A stretch of DNA of 64,000 nucleotides from Aptenodytes patagonicus (Eukaryota; Chordata; Aves; Sphenisciformes; Spheniscidae), in NCBI RefSeq assembly GCF_965638725.1, contig NC_134950.1, positions 163,284,853-163,348,852 of the forward strand, written 5' to 3'. The notes beneath the pieces were generated by a model. That model was not told the DNA's origin, did not search any database, and saw only the letters and a list, made by a program, of their open reading frames with translations. Position 1 is the first letter of the stretch. Each line of letters begins with the position of its first letter. Of the stretch, positions 25,701 through 40,700 are shown one piece after another. The translations under genes and the position numbers were made by a program.

Positions 25701-28700
25701 GTACAGAGGGAAAGGACACTTTTAAAGCGATAAAACTAACAGCTTAAAAATGCTCAGGTTGGCCCAAAATTGGTGGGTAAGGGGAAGGGGTGGGCAAGGC
25801 TCCCTCTTCACCCTTCTGCTTAGGGCCCAATCCTGTAGAGGGGAACTGTCTTGAGAAATATTGACCCCACTTCAGCCAGACAGCTCAGAAAAATCAAGAG
25901 ATGAGGATGATGATTGTAAGTAATATTTTAGGACTGGGATTACTGTAGAGCTACTGGCACTTCCATCTACTTCTTGTCCTTTTTGGGGTTCTCAGAGACA
26001 TCAGGCGACTCACTGCAGGATTTTAATGTGCATGTGACTTAAGTCATTTGCATTTATTCAAGCGAGACCCAGCCACATCCAGCTTCAGAGGCAGCCTAAT
26101 CAAGTGCTGTTAGCTTGATGAGTACCAATCTTCCTCAAGCACTTGTATAATGAAGTACATTTTCTCTGCAGTAATTTTGTGATGTAACGACACGCTTATT
26201 GCAGTGTTTTTGTCCTTCATGGGGGGATGTGCAGGATGGTGCTCAGGCATTCATCAGGCATTCATCACTCCTGCATGAGGCTTCTCTCTTGTGGGGTTCC
26301 CTGGCAGGGAGCAAGCGATGCAATGGGATGCAGCCAGGGCCAAACAGGTTCTTCCAAGGTCAGTGACTTCCCCCCCCAGTTTCTTTCCAAATTGTCAGAA
26401 AAAACTCAGTAATATGTATTATTATTACTAAATGTTGCATAAAGAGATAGCCATCTGCTATGCCTGCCGGGAGGAAATCCTACCTACCTAATATAAATGC
26501 TAACGTTGTGAAGATCTTCAAAGGTTTCTAGCTCTCTCTTTACTGTCACTTCAGGGAACACTGGCATTTAGATGGGAAGGATTGCTGCATGAGGGTGTCC
26601 AAAATTTAAGCTGTAGTAAGGCTGACTGCATCCCACTCTAAAACTACCTGTTAAGCACAGGGTGAGTGCCCTAAGCACTGGGACAGAAAGTCATCATCCG
26701 TCTTTTATTCCTCCCTCTCCTGTTTCTGCCCCCAAAATTGTTGAATTGCAAGTGTATGGGGAACAACTTTACAAAATCCTACAATTTACTCTGCAGGATT
26801 TCACTAGGGCACCCTCCTGAGAGCTGAAATCCTTGGCTCAAACACGGGAGAGAAGGGACCTACGTCTAGCCTTTCCCAACTCTGAGGTGAGGCAGGGGGT
26901 AGGGACCAACGTGCTGGACTTAGGTGCTAAAGCGGTCTGGCATTCATCGTACAAAACATATCTTAAAAGGCTCTGATCATGGCTGAGGTTTCCATGCTGC
27001 CCTAAAAATGTGAACAGAAAGGAAGGACGAGCGAGAACTTACACAATCAAAAGCAAGGGGTAGTGCGCAGTGTCCGAAAAGGTTGCTGGCTTTAAGATCT
27101 GCATTGGCAATTCTAGGAAAAAAAACCCAAATAACAGCATGTCTTCAGTGTGGGAACGCTGACATAACTCTAATAGATTTTTCTGGTGTTTTGGCCACTT
27201 ATGAGCAGGAACAAAATGGCATTTCATCAGATGCACTGGTAAATAACACCTTAGGAACACAGATGTTGTCAAAGAAAAGACCCATATTATGATAGTCGAG
27301 GTGACAAGAAATGTAAATCGGGAGTACAGCGCGAGCTGTTCAGTCATGCATCACTTTTACAGCATTCAATTAACATCTGGCAATAGCTATAATTTTCCTT
27401 TTTGGCAGCTGGATGAGTGACACAGCCAGAAATCAGTATTTCAGGGCAGCAGAGGAGGGGGAAAATCAGCGATGAAAATGATAATTTAAAATCCAATTAA
27501 ATATGGTGGCTGGGGGAGAGAATAGGATTATTTTGCTATAATGGTGTGAAGACAGAGAGAGAAGCATGTATTTCAATCCTAACTTTTAAAGGGCTTAATT
27601 TTGCTGTAAAATAGGAGGCAACTGCTGAAACCCCTGCCATTATACTGGTACTGAACCAATGTAAGTGAGAGACGTGCTCACCAAAGCTTCATTTAACTGC
27701 TTCCTATGGCCTGGTACTGAGAGCCAAAACGCTGCCATACAAATGCTTTCCGCATTAACGAGAGCACTTTTATTTTTAAAATGTTAACTATAATCCAGAT
27801 TAGCAAAGGCCCAGCAATTAAATCAGTATTAGGAGCATTTTCAGTAGATTAATACACAGATTAACCGCATGGTTTAAGTGGTTTTCTTTGCAATCATTGT
27901 CTGACACTCAGTCTAATTAGTTATTCCATCCAAATGCTAATAGCTGCAAATTGGATCAATGGCCCAGGGACAACCAAAAAGGCCATTGCTTGACTTTAAA
28001 TACAACTGAGTGCTGCGTGCAGCGTTCCCAAAGCTGTTAAGCCCAAAGCCTTGAAAATACAGGGAGGGCACAGCAGAACAGCCACATGGCTGCAGCCAGC
28101 TTGTATTTATTACACACACACGTACATATTTTTGGTTAAATGAGCAGAATTACCTTTCAATGATACCTGCAGTTAAGAAATTTAGCATCAAGCTGAGTTA
28201 TTCTTAATAAGCTGCCAGTGCCACTATGAATTGGCTCACGGTGGGGAGCTCCTTTTTGGCATGGGAAATATTATGGGTCATACTTTGAAGCCAGGGTCTT
28301 TGGGGTTTTTTTTAGGGCTGCCACCATAGACACAAACTGGGATTTTTGGGAGTCATTGCACAACTCTGAGTATGTGGATTTTCTACATATAGGTAAGATA
28401 TCTGCTTACAGCCAGAGGAGATGCTTTTTAGGTTGTTTCAGGTACAACTACAGAGACAGGCAGAAAATGCTTACCCTTTGGCTGTTTGCCATTAGGCTTT
28501 TCTCTCTCTCTGTCCTGTTTAGCACACAGATGTGTGGGGAATGATTATACAAGTGGTATACGTAATGCACCAGCTGCAGACATAAACTGCTCCAAGTTTC
28601 TGCCTTCTTTACTCCCGGTGAAATCTCTTCTGGCTTTTCTCATAAAGCTGGTTTTTTTCCAACCCTATCAAATCATATGGTTTTCTCAAAGAATCCTGAA

Positions 28701-31700
28701 TGACTCCGATGGGCAGTTGTTGGCGAGTCATCTTAATTCACTGCAGTTCAGTATTGTATACTGAAAGGCGGCCACAGCTGTAGCCAGCAAGCACATACAG
28801 TATCCCACTTCAAACCCATCTCAAATAATACACCAGTCCAGCTAGGGCAAATGCCTCGAACAATGGGCGCATCACACCGTGTCATTTCCCGGCGTGGTTT
28901 TTTTCTCTACAAAGAAAATTTTAAAAGGAAAAAACACCCCAGCCCTATTATTTTGCCTTTCTTCAGCTGCATTCTCATCAAATCCTGTCTCTGTAATAAT
29001 CTCCTTATGTAGCACATCCTAAGAGATGTGCTTTGCAAACTGTGTGAGTTTATTGAGAGCCAAAGTAATTTTTCCTCCTGCTAGTCTAGCCAAGATGACT
29101 GTATAATTTCACAGCAATAGTAGTGAAAAAGAAAAAGAAAAATGAGAGAGGAAAGGTGCTACTTACTGTAATCATCTATCTTGATTTCCATGTATTCTAC
29201 CTTAGGCATTTGCCTGTCATTTACCGTCAGCTGCACATTTTCATTTACCTCCAGCTCAAAAATTTCTGAAAGAAGAAGGACAAGATCACAAAAACTTTTG
29301 ACATTGTTTGTGAAAATGTATTTTAACATTTTATAGCCACCTTAATATTTGTAACACAAGTTTCCTTATGAAAGAATTTCCTTCTAGCCCTCACAGACGT
29401 CTAATTCAGTTAAGTCTCTGAAACCTCTTCCAGGTTCTGTGTTGGCAAAAAGCTATATTCCTGAAATCGGTGACATTCAGCTGATTTACAGCAAATGGGA
29501 ATGTGACGTTCTGTGTTGAGACACTACTATGGGTCCCAGTCAGACATCTACCTGCCATGCAAAGCTAGATATCAAATGAAGAATGTCCGTTTTCAAGTTA
29601 CACATAATAAATGGGGAAAGGGAGGAGACTTTGGAGGGCTTCAGGACAAGGTTGTGCTGCTACACAAGAGAAAATCCATGGGAAGGAAAACCATGGGGAG
29701 AGTAAAGTGGACAAAAATCATACAACCCTGCAACATCAGGTTTTGGAGCAGTCTTGGCTTTCAGAGTGTTTCAAGAATTGTTCATTTTGCTTGTGTGTCT
29801 TATCCAAGGACTCTGGGGCTGAAATAGAGGATTCCTCCCTCCTTCCCAGGATTTAACCTTTATACCCCACATCCTGGCCATATGCTCTAACCGCTGAGCC
29901 TCTTCTAGAAAAAGTGGCCACTTCCAGCATCAGAAAGAGCAAGTCCTTCCCAGCTGGTACAGAAAGGGCCCATCTTTAGGAGGTGTTTCAGGTTGTATGT
30001 CCTAGGTGGTGGGAAATGTCTCCTGGTGATGGTGAGGCTCCTGACCCCCATGGGGGAGGGATTCAAAGGCCGGGGGGATCCCACTGTGGTGGCAGTGAAT
30101 CCTGGTCTGGGGAGCTCATTGCAGTGCTCATCCCCATGGCATCAGGCTGGGTTTGAACTGGGGGCATCCAGGGGACCATCTCTGCCACATGAACCTAAGG
30201 AGGGTTTGAGGATTTTGCACCAAATTATGTGTTTTATTGACTGTAACTTCCCTTTCGAGACACACTGATAAATAGATGTGTAACCCCAGCTCCTCAAATA
30301 ATACTTACGATACCTGATTATCATGGTCTCATTGCCCATCTCTGCTGAACAGGCAGGCACAGCACAAAAACGTGCCTTCCCAGTTAATAAATTTCACAGA
30401 TCTTTCAGCAGTAGTATATTGGTTCAATGACTATTCACCCTGCTTCTGAAAAGTCTGGCTCATCTCTGTTGAAACCACAACCCCCACAAAAGTGCCAAAG
30501 CAACAGCCTATTACATTTAGTTAAATATTAAGATTCTTATTTAATTACGGCACACACAAGTAGCTTTATCAGCAGAAAGGGGCTTGCCACGTAGGGGAAT
30601 TTAGTCAAGCCATTTTATTTGTTCATATAATTGCATTCACAGAAAGCCAGGAAGACTGTGGAGGAAATAAAAAAGATTGGCATATCTCCTAAAGGACTTT
30701 CTTTTCTGCTTTAGGACCACAGGGAGCTTGAGTCTGTGGAGTACAAATGGTCACTGCTTAATTAAATGTAAGCACGCTATAATATTCAGTGCAACTCACT
30801 GTTACCAGATTATTGCAGAATACAGAGGCAAACTCCCTTTATAGAGTAATGGGCTCATATTAAATAAGTAAATTCAGTAACATGCAACTGTCAGTTGCCC
30901 TTTATTCAAAAGCGAAAGAATGAGGGGAAAAAAAGGAACCAGGGAAAATGATAATCATATGCAGAAGATCATGAATTTCAGTAGGGGATGTGTTCTGTGC
31001 ATGACTAGATCCAGTTCTCTATGTAATAAATGCTACACATGTATATCTGTCAAAATAAAACTAGTCTCAGTGTGTTTTATGTTACTTTTACAAGCCCTTC
31101 ATTTGCTGTTTCTGTTTTATAGTATCTCTCATTTTATTCACCTAAAAGTATTTTATAAAACTACACAGGAGGCTATGACACAGTTCATGAGAGCACTATC
31201 CTGTACATGCTGTTATAGCCAGCCAGCCATCTCCATGTCTGTGGCAACATTAAGGTATTGTTTTTAAGGGGGAAAAAAAGAAAGCCACTTTGGAGCTGTA
31301 GGTCAGAGCTAAGAAACTCTCCTGACCCTGTGACAACATCGGCTGTGGCTGAAGAGGCTGGCAGAGCAGCCTCCAGGCTGCTCTGGAGTTATGCTCAGCA
31401 AGGGCACTGCCAAGCCCAGGTCTCTGCTGGGAGGAAGAAGAGCTGATACACCCTTGTGCACAGACTGAGATATGAGTGGTCACTGGTGCAGAAAGACTGG
31501 AAAGCTAGGAGCTTGCAATGTGCTTTCAGTATTACTTAAAAAAGCAATTCTTGTATTTTTGTAGACCGGAATAACTACAAATGCCAACTTTTGCTTATTT
31601 ATAGCAGAAGTAGTTTCACAAGAGACCAGACTTATATAGACCAGTCTAGACCAGGACAGACCTATACCCCTATCCCACTATTGCCAGCAGCAACATGAAC

Positions 31701-34700
31701 ATGAACAAAAAGTGAGAGCCTTCCTCTGGGCAGCAAAATCAGTCAGCTCTCACGGCAATTTTACACAGAAATTGTAGACCAGTGGGGAAACTGAGGCACA
31801 AGGAAATGAAATATATCTCTCAGTCATCCCATAAGCAAGGTGATGGCAGACAGTCTAAGCCATGGTCCAGGGTACATTGTGCTGCTCTGCTTTGGCAGCA
31901 AAGATCTTTCTTGCTGCCCTTACAGGACAGTCACACAGCAGTACATTGTTTTAACCTAACTTGTCCCAGGATGCTGCTAAATTTTATGCATGTCTTTCTC
32001 TGCAAAGGAACTTTTTAATTAAATTAATTGAAAAGGATGGGAGGATAAATTAGAGTTAAATGTACAATGCATCTCCTTAACAGTATTGGACACGACACTA
32101 GATGGAACACTGCTGAGTATTTCTATTTTAATGATAAGGATACAATATGCCACAAATCTGATTTTAAATTTGATTTAAAAAAATGCAATCAGAATTTGGG
32201 ATTGCACTCTACACATCCTGGTTACAAGCAAAACTTTTCAAGGTGGAGTAAGGGCTTGAAATGCATGTTGCCAACAGAAATTGAGAGAACAGGGAATAAA
32301 AAGTCACACACAGAAACTGTATAAAGCAAGGTGGATCCTGTGCTTTTTTCTTACATGTCCTGGTGCCACAGGAGTTTTTCCTTTGACACTTACCACCTTC
32401 AGTGGGAAATTAAGGAGCTCAGCATTTCACAGAAAACCTTTAGTTTGGGAGCCAAGTTCCCTGGTTTGCTCTGCTTGTTTGCAGATACAACAGCAATGAG
32501 TTGCTGTAAATCCAGTTAAGCTAAACTGATACCTGATAAACTGGCCACATACAGAGCGGCTAGAATAAAGGTGTTGCTTATTATTTGGATCACAGTAATG
32601 CCTGAAGTCCCTAACTGCAGGTTAAGGCTCGGCTAAACTCTACATTAAAACAAAAGATAAGGGTCTCCCATCATAGAATCATAGAATCATAGAATCATTA
32701 AGGTTGGAAAAGACCTCTAAGATCATCGAGTCCAACTGTCAACCCAACACCACCATGTCCACTAAACCATGTCCCTAAGCACCTCATCTAACCATCTTTT
32801 AAATACTTCCAGGGATGGTGACTCAACCACTTCCCTGGGCAGCCTGTTCCAATGTTTAACCACTCTTTCAGTAGAGAAATTTTTCCTCACATCCAATCTA
32901 AACCTCCCCTCGCGCAACTTGAGGCCATCAAAATGACGGGAACAGATAAATCTTGGTTTCACGTGAGACTCAGTCCCTCACCCTGCTATGAAATCTACTG
33001 AGATTCATGAAAGAGAAAGGGGCACCTTGGTTTACGACCCCTGTAGAGAAAAGACAGAGAAAGGCTGTCTATCTGAGGCTCCCTGCCATGCTGACTTGGG
33101 GTAAAAAATTGATCTTTCTGGATAATTTGTGTTGCTACAGGGGTGAAGGAGGAACCCCAGAAACCTCACGGCTCTCTGGGCTCTACAGGGAGTCCTAACC
33201 AGTCTGGCAATGGCTACAGGCAGTACCAAAGATTTTGAGGGAAGAAACCTGTATTTGGAATAATTCCAGCTTCACACTGGTGTAGATGTGAATCACTAGC
33301 ATTAAAAAGGCTGTACTGAACAAGTAACTGCTACAAACCCCATGAACAGAGCAGGAAACCAGGCAGAGGTACAACTTGTGGGGCTCATTCCTCTGTGTTC
33401 TCTCTTTCAACCTGGTGATCCATATCAGAGTGATTTTTTTAAAAATCATAGACTAAGCTAAATATTTCTTATTTTTGAGTAGGACGTGAATCAACATTTG
33501 TAAAAGACTAACAAAAAGAGAGAGAGATCTGGACTGTGTATTTTTTTAAGAAAGCTGATAACAAATGTCATGCCCAAACCACTGTCTTCGTATCCCAAGA
33601 CTTGCATCTAGGCAGAGTCTGGGCTCCCCGCTAGTGTAAGTTTACTAAAAAGCAGCTACATCTCAGTGTCCTGCCTGGCTACTTTGCTCTGAAGAATTGC
33701 AAGGCTCAAGCCCATTCTTACTCTGTGCATCGGTTGTGTTGTGAACAGTCACCATCGGGACTCGGGGACCTTGAAAAGAAGAAGAAAAGAACTTGGTTAA
33801 ATATCTATTGAAGCACACACAGACACACATGAACCTGGTTTTGAATTCCACGGAGCTGAAGACTCCTGAGACTCGCTTTCCATGCAAGAGTAATCTAAAA
33901 AGCAAATCACCCTGGTATTAGAAAGAGTCTATGAATAAATGACAGTACTGTAGACTTAAAGACATGCAAGGTTTCAAAGCCCTTTCCCAACGGACCACTA
34001 AATGCATCTTTCCCTAATTTGTAAACATTATAATTAGCACAAACATGATTAAATCACTTGCTTTTTAAATTATTCTTATGACACCCAAACATCACGGCAC
34101 AAAGCATTTACATTTCATATGCTATGGATAACTGTTGCTGTTTTGCAAATGTTTTGGTTTTGGTTTTGTTTTTTTTTTAAATTAATTAAACACCAGTTTG
34201 GGTCTTACATTAAAAAAGACCACATATACTGTCTTAAAATGCAGCATTTGGGTATTGAAATCGGTCAGTAGTATACAAAGAGGATTATCATTACTATGCA
34301 ATGCACGAGTGAACAACATAATTTATTGCCATAGGATGCTACAGCCTTTAGGATGCTGTAGTCTTTACCACAGGATGCTATAGTCTTCAGCGCAGGGTGC
34401 TGTAGGATGCTATAGTCTTCAGCGCAGTGGTCTGGATTCAACTACTTGTTCAGAAAGTCACCAAGTGGCTGATTGATAGAAAAATGGGATGGTACAGGAG
34501 ATTATAGAATCATAGAATCATAGAATCATTGAGGTTGGAAAAGACCTCTAAGATCATCGAGTCCAACCGTCGACCCAACACCACCATGCCCACTAAACCA
34601 TGTCCCTAAGCGCCTCATGTACTCGTCTTTTAAATACCTCCAGGGATGGGGACTCCACCACTTCCCTGGGCAGCCTCTTCCAATGTTTAACCACTCTTTC

Positions 34701-37700
34701 AGTAAAGACATTTTTCCTTACATCCAATCTAAACCTCCCCTGGCACAACTTGAGGCCATTTCCTCTTGTCCTATCGCTCGTTACTTGGGAGAAGAGACCG
34801 ACACCCACCTCGCTACAACCTCCTTTCAGGTAGTTGTAGAGAGCGATGAGGTCTCCCCTCAGCCTCCTTTTCTGCAGGCTAAACAACCCCAGTTCCCTCA
34901 GCCGCTCCTCATAAGACTTGTTCTCCAGACCCAATTAGGTCCAGATTAGGTCCATTTTGTCCTTGTCAGCTTCTTTCTTTCTGTTTTTCAGTTATCATCT
35001 GCTGACTGCTCTTGGAGGCAGGACACTGGGCCAAAAAGGAGCTTCGTTCTGACCCAGTACAGCCACTCTTAGGTTACTACCATACCTTTTCGTAGCTTTC
35101 CCAATGAGTTTGACAATACTGCTCAGGAAGGTGGAAGAAGCACTGCAATGATGCAATGGTTAATCCTTAACCTCAGAGATAGTGATTATCTTACTTTCCT
35201 TCCCTTTCCCCATAATGTAATATGATGCAGCAGCAGCAAGTGTAAGCAGCTGAGTAAAGATCATCCGCACGCCCGGCAAAGATCCAAACCAGCAGGGCCT
35301 GAGGGGTCCCACACCGTGTGTGGGTGAAGATCATAGATCATAGAATCATGGACTCATAGAATCATTTAGGTTGGAAAAGACCCTTAAGATCTTCAAGTCC
35401 AACCATAAACCTAACACTGCCAAGTCCACCACTAAACCATGTCCCTAAGTGCCTCATCTACTCGTCTTTTAAATACCTCCAGGGATGGGGACTCAACCAC
35501 TTCCCTGGGCAGCCTCTTCCAATGCTTGATAACCCTTTTGGTGAAGAAATTTTTCCTAATATCCAATCTAAACCTCCCCTGGTGCAACTTGAGGCCATTT
35601 CTTCTTGCCCTATCACTTGTTACTTGGGAGAAGAGACCAACACCCACCTCGCTACAACCTCCTTTCGGCTAGTTGTAGAGTGATAAGGTCTCCCATCAAG
35701 CCTCCTTTTCTCCAGGCTAAACAACCCCAGTTCCCTCAGCCGCTCCTCATAAGACTTGTTCTCTAGACCCTTCACTAGCTTCGTTGCTCTTCTCTGGACA
35801 CGCTCCAGCACCTCAACGTCCTTCTTGTAGTGAAGGGCCCAAAACTGAACACAGTATTCGAGGCGCGGTCTCACCAGTCTTTGTGGCAGGATGTCTTTTC
35901 TGTATATACTGTATTTCCAGCTCAAACTTACTATGTGATGAGGGTGTGTAGCCAGTGAGGATGGCAAAATTTGGAACCATCTGTACAAATGACCCGTGGA
36001 GGAAAGGTTGTTAGAAACTGCGTTTCCTACTTTCTCGGACTCCAACAGGCTGGTGGCACGCTGCTGGCATGCAGGGAAAACCTGACATTGAACTACATTG
36101 AATATCAAAAACCCCAACATTTTTTAAGCTTCAAAATTAAGACAGCTTAAAGAGGCTTGATATTCACTGAGTTTCAAGCGTCTTTAAAACGTCTTGAGTC
36201 CTTCAACCTACAAGCAAATCCTGTGTGATCACCAGTCGTGCACCAGCAATTTGTGTAAAGCTGGATGAGAAAAAGCCCCCAGTATGCTGTAACTGACAGT
36301 GTGCACACAAATGGCAACAAAAATGCATTACTGTGAGCCATCCATACTGGTTCAGTAAGGGAAATAAGTTCTTGAGAGCAAGAAAGACTTTAGGGTGGTA
36401 TAATTGTGTCAATGGTTTTCCCTGTGCTGCCAAGAAACCAGATCCCATTGCATACAATCAACAGTGTTTAATGTAGACCTTACCTATACAGAGAAGAGGC
36501 AGAAAAAGGTTTTATTTATAATTAAGCTGACTGATATGGCAGCCTGACTTTTATTTCCTAGTAATTAAGAATTTTCTTCACTAACAATCCGATTCCTTTG
36601 TTTGCACCATTTTCTTAGAATGCAGCTAAGTGAGTATAATGCACAGAGGAAAACCGTGTTTTACTCACCAGGATTTAGCTGAATTTACCTCTCTACTACC
36701 AATATACATTGATATGCTGACCATATTTATTTATAAATCTGCCCTGCTTTTTCCCTGCAGTCCCAGAAGCCAGTCTGCTGGAAAAGCAACAAACCTAATA
36801 AACAATTCATCATGGGCATGATAAAATCATCACTGAAAATAAAAGGAATCCTCCCAAATGACTTCAATCGGAGCTAGAGCAGTCCTTTAATTAACACAAA
36901 AATGCCTAACAAAAAGAAAGGGATAAAGAGAGAAACACAATGCATATAATCCTTTTATTTTCTAATTTATTTTTCCTTTTTGTGTTGGCACTGGAAAAGC
37001 TGTGAGAAACTAATAAATAAAGAAAAAAGCCAGTATGTAGTTTAGAAAATTCCATGTATTATATATTGTGTTTCCTTAGTCTCTCACTACCTTCCTGTCA
37101 TCTCCCCAAAACAGTATTTTAAAGTGAGGTCCCATACAAAGATATTCAGTTTGAGGTAATATCAAATAAAAATATTGTAAAATATGCATCAGTATCCTTG
37201 AAAAAGTAGACTTTTGAGTTGCTCAATTTTTATTTTTCAACAAATGAGAAAAAATGGTAAATACAGAAATCTACAGAGTAGTATCATCAGGTTTGTGACA
37301 AAGATTACTCTCGATATTAAATATTCCCAATGATGACATTCCAGTTAAACAATGCATTTCACTTGTGAGTGGGTTGAAAGTCATTAAGAAGAAAAAAATA
37401 ACTTTTTTTAGGAATTATGTAAATCATTTATTTCAATGCCAGTTTTTAAAGTAAAATAACCTACTTACATGCTAGACTATGTCTTTTAGTACACACACAT
37501 CGAAAGTCTTTCAACACTCACAAGTCGAGTGCCTAATACCTGACAGGGATGGAACGAAATTCTTGAAATTAGTAAGTGTATATTTATTAGCTGCCTCCCA
37601 TACTTTGTTTTTAAACCTGTAGCAGTGTGACAGTCCCATTACACATGCCATCTGGTAAATGCCATCCACTGTCATTTGCGGATCTGAGAGTGAAACCTAA

Positions 37701-40700
37701 TTTGTTCAATGAACTGCTGGGAGCTGACAGAAGCAGAGCGAGGACATCCTCTGCTCTGTGTCTCCTCTCTCCAGAGCCCTTCCAAACGCGCTTTGATTGG
37801 GACTCCTGAGCCCTGGCACATTCTGCTGCTTCTGTTCTTTAATCAGCGTTGATGAGCGTCTGTGTCTACCCATCCCCCTTGGAAACTTTGCAAACGCCCT
37901 GCCTCTTGCTTACAGAGGTCCTGAGTGCATATGAGCATCAGGTCCAGACTGGATTTAAGCATTTGCTTATGCTCCTTGCAGAATAAAACACAAAGTGCTC
38001 CACTTTAAGAAAGTAAAGCAGATACCGAGCTGCTTTGCCCCCGATGTGAAAAGGTAAGAGAGACCCAGCACATATCCCATAACCTGGATGATTGTTCCCA
38101 AAATCACGAGCAGGCCACTTTCCTGCATGACAAGGGGATGATGATGCCGTTGGATTTCTTCCCCCAGTCTTGGCTGCAGAGGGGTAGTTACAAAGCAGGG
38201 CTGTGATATGCCCCGAGGTGTGGGACCTGGCACTGCTGCTCCCTGCCACCTCCCCCAAAATTTTTAGGATGCTGGGTGGCACCGTACAGACTCTGTAACC
38301 CCATTATCCCTCTCTGCATCCCTCTGGCAGGAGCGGGATGAGGTGCGCTGGAGCACTATCAGCTGGAACCGCTTCACCTGGCTTGCAGGCTCCGCTCCCC
38401 TGTCCTCGGCTCCAGCATTGCACCAGCTAGCTCCAGTAACTCAACAGCAGTTTTAATGCTGCTGGTTTATTTGTAGCATAAGAGAAAGGACCAAAACTAT
38501 TGGCAGGAGAACTTCTGTGTGTGTAGACATACCCTATACGTTCCTGGATAGACGCATAGTTAATAATGCTGCATAAATCTCTAGTTACTGGAATGAGATT
38601 TTCAATTAATACAGCTAAAGATCTAGCTTTATCATAAGGCCTTTGACATTAAAAACGTTACTGTCATTATCCATACTAGAAGTAAATTAAGCCATATCAC
38701 TATAATGACACGGGCAAATTTATCATCAAGGAAGTACTACCCTCTGCGGTCTGAAAATGCACAGAAACTCAGTGCCTCAGTAATTTGACAAGAAAAAGCA
38801 TTGGCCGTGGCTTGTCATCAATTTTTTAAGCAGCTTTCGTTATTATTTCCAAGAAGGTTCTGCTTAAACACTATCAGAAAGAAGCAACTCTAAACGTTTA
38901 GGTGGCAAGTTATAGATTTCCAGAATAAAAACTGAAAATCATACAACTTTGAACAAATATTTACCAGACATTTGTTTTGTAACACTTTTAAGACAATATT
39001 CCAAAATACTGCCGATGTTTTCATGATCTAAACAGCATAGGGAATTATATCAGCTACAACTTTAAAATGAAAGTAGTGATTATAAAAAGAATAAGAAGTA
39101 AAATTGCAAAAAAGGTAATCAAAGTTACACAAGTGTTAAAAAAGGAAAAAAGGAGGAATTGTCTTATTCTTCTCATCCATATTCTCAAAGGCTTCACTGT
39201 GGCAGATAATTTCAGACCAGAAGCTAAATTCACAGTGTGTAAACAATGAAAATTCAAATACTCTCTGCCAGCACCACCAGCATATCTCTTAAGCGCTGAT
39301 GAATGATTTAAAAGAGCAGCTGCAAGCAATGGGAGCTGAGAGGGTCTGGCTCTGCACAAGTGAGATAATTGGCAGCAGCCATCTCTGTGTACAGATTCCA
39401 GATCTCTTTATTTGCTAATCCATGAATTATTTATACATGCTGCATAAAGTTCATATGTTGGGGTGATATTATCATCCTAATAAATAAAGACATGGGGAGT
39501 TCTGTGAACCACTGCTTATAACTAAAATATTTTCCCATTTACAGTATTTTCCAATCTGTGCTACAGACAGATGTTCGTGCTGTTTGCTTTGGCAACCTTG
39601 TTGACACAAACATCAAACAAATTTGTGCTGCTATTCACCCTCCCCAAGACATTTAATTTTTTAATCTAATCTTTAGTTCCTCAAATGTAACTTGTCTTGT
39701 AAAATAATCAGTACTGTCTTGTTCTCAGGCAACACGCAGGATTGCACAAACCACACCGATGGTACTGCTTGTTTCTGCCCCATCTGATACGAGTAATAAA
39801 TTTCATGCTTAATTTATATAGAGCAGAAATAAATCTGGCTGTTCTGAGGCGGCTTCAGTTAGCAGTGTCTAGAGGGCAGATGAGCAAGAGATTTATCCTT
39901 AATTATACCATACAAAATAGGTCCGATGAGTTCTTCAAAAGGTTGCTCACGTGAATAAGCATGGTCAGGTCCTCAGCCCATTCCAGGGGATTTTGAGGGG
40001 CGCCTACAAACAGCGGTGTGGGAAGCTGGGCTGACACCAACCAGCTCCATCCCACCGTCTGTCCTATGGTCACTGAAACACAGGACATGGGAAGGGGTCT
40101 GAGAAGTCCCTCCCTTCCTTCTTCAGGTAATTGTGTATTATATAAGTATTGACAAATGCCCTCTAAATATAACTCTGTTTTTGCTGATGTAATTCCTACT
40201 GTTGTCTCACTCTTCTAGCAGGACCTGCCTTCTAACTTGAAGCTACACTGGCTGTCACTCTAATTTAAACCTTTTTGGGTTTGTTCCAACAAGCTGTTTT
40301 CTACTAATCTTGAGCATTCCCATTAGAGTTAGAGCAGTCACGTGTCCCCAGAGCTCTCAACCAGTAGGATAAACTAGATTATTTTAGCTCCCTTTTGTAA
40401 GACAAAGTTTTTTTCCCCTCTTATTCTTTAATGCAAGTGTTTCACATTCAGTTCCTCCTTCCTGAACAGAAATGACCAGGACTCTACCCCTGCTGCAGAG
40501 GACGTCTTAACTGGTCCTTATACAGTGAAACTGCTACTTGCCCAGTTCTATGGAAAATTGTTTGCCTGATCCATCCTAAAAGAGCATTTGCCTTTTCCAT
40601 AACCACAGCCGGTAGGCAGTTTGCAGACATCCAGTGATCAGCATTGCATGCCCAGGCACCTGTCTGCTCTTCTGAGGCATTTGTAACTCTTGAGCTTCAA

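Larger units (their letters stand above)
29266..33721 (-). other. DPP6 intron (4456 bp)
   Basis: The intron carries two MIR-like relics (about 29.8 and 31.8 kb) and a CR1 3' end at 32670-32929. No coding segment beyond flanking exons is supported. Confidence 0.85.

Noticed and set aside
26640..26700. Possible tRNA-like SINE head near AGCACTGGGACAGA
   Set aside because: Only one short motif resembles MIR, with no ordered core or tail around it.
29880..29915. tRNA gene suggested by an A-box and B-box pair
   Set aside because: The stems do not form a cloverleaf I can see, the B box lacks a base, and MIR-like core sequence follows; it is a SINE relic.
35620..36120. 166-codon minus-strand frame with reverse-transcriptase-like C-terminal sequence
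   Set aside because: It is the 5' part of a truncated, frameshifted CR1 copy joined to unrelated flanking sequence, not a host gene.
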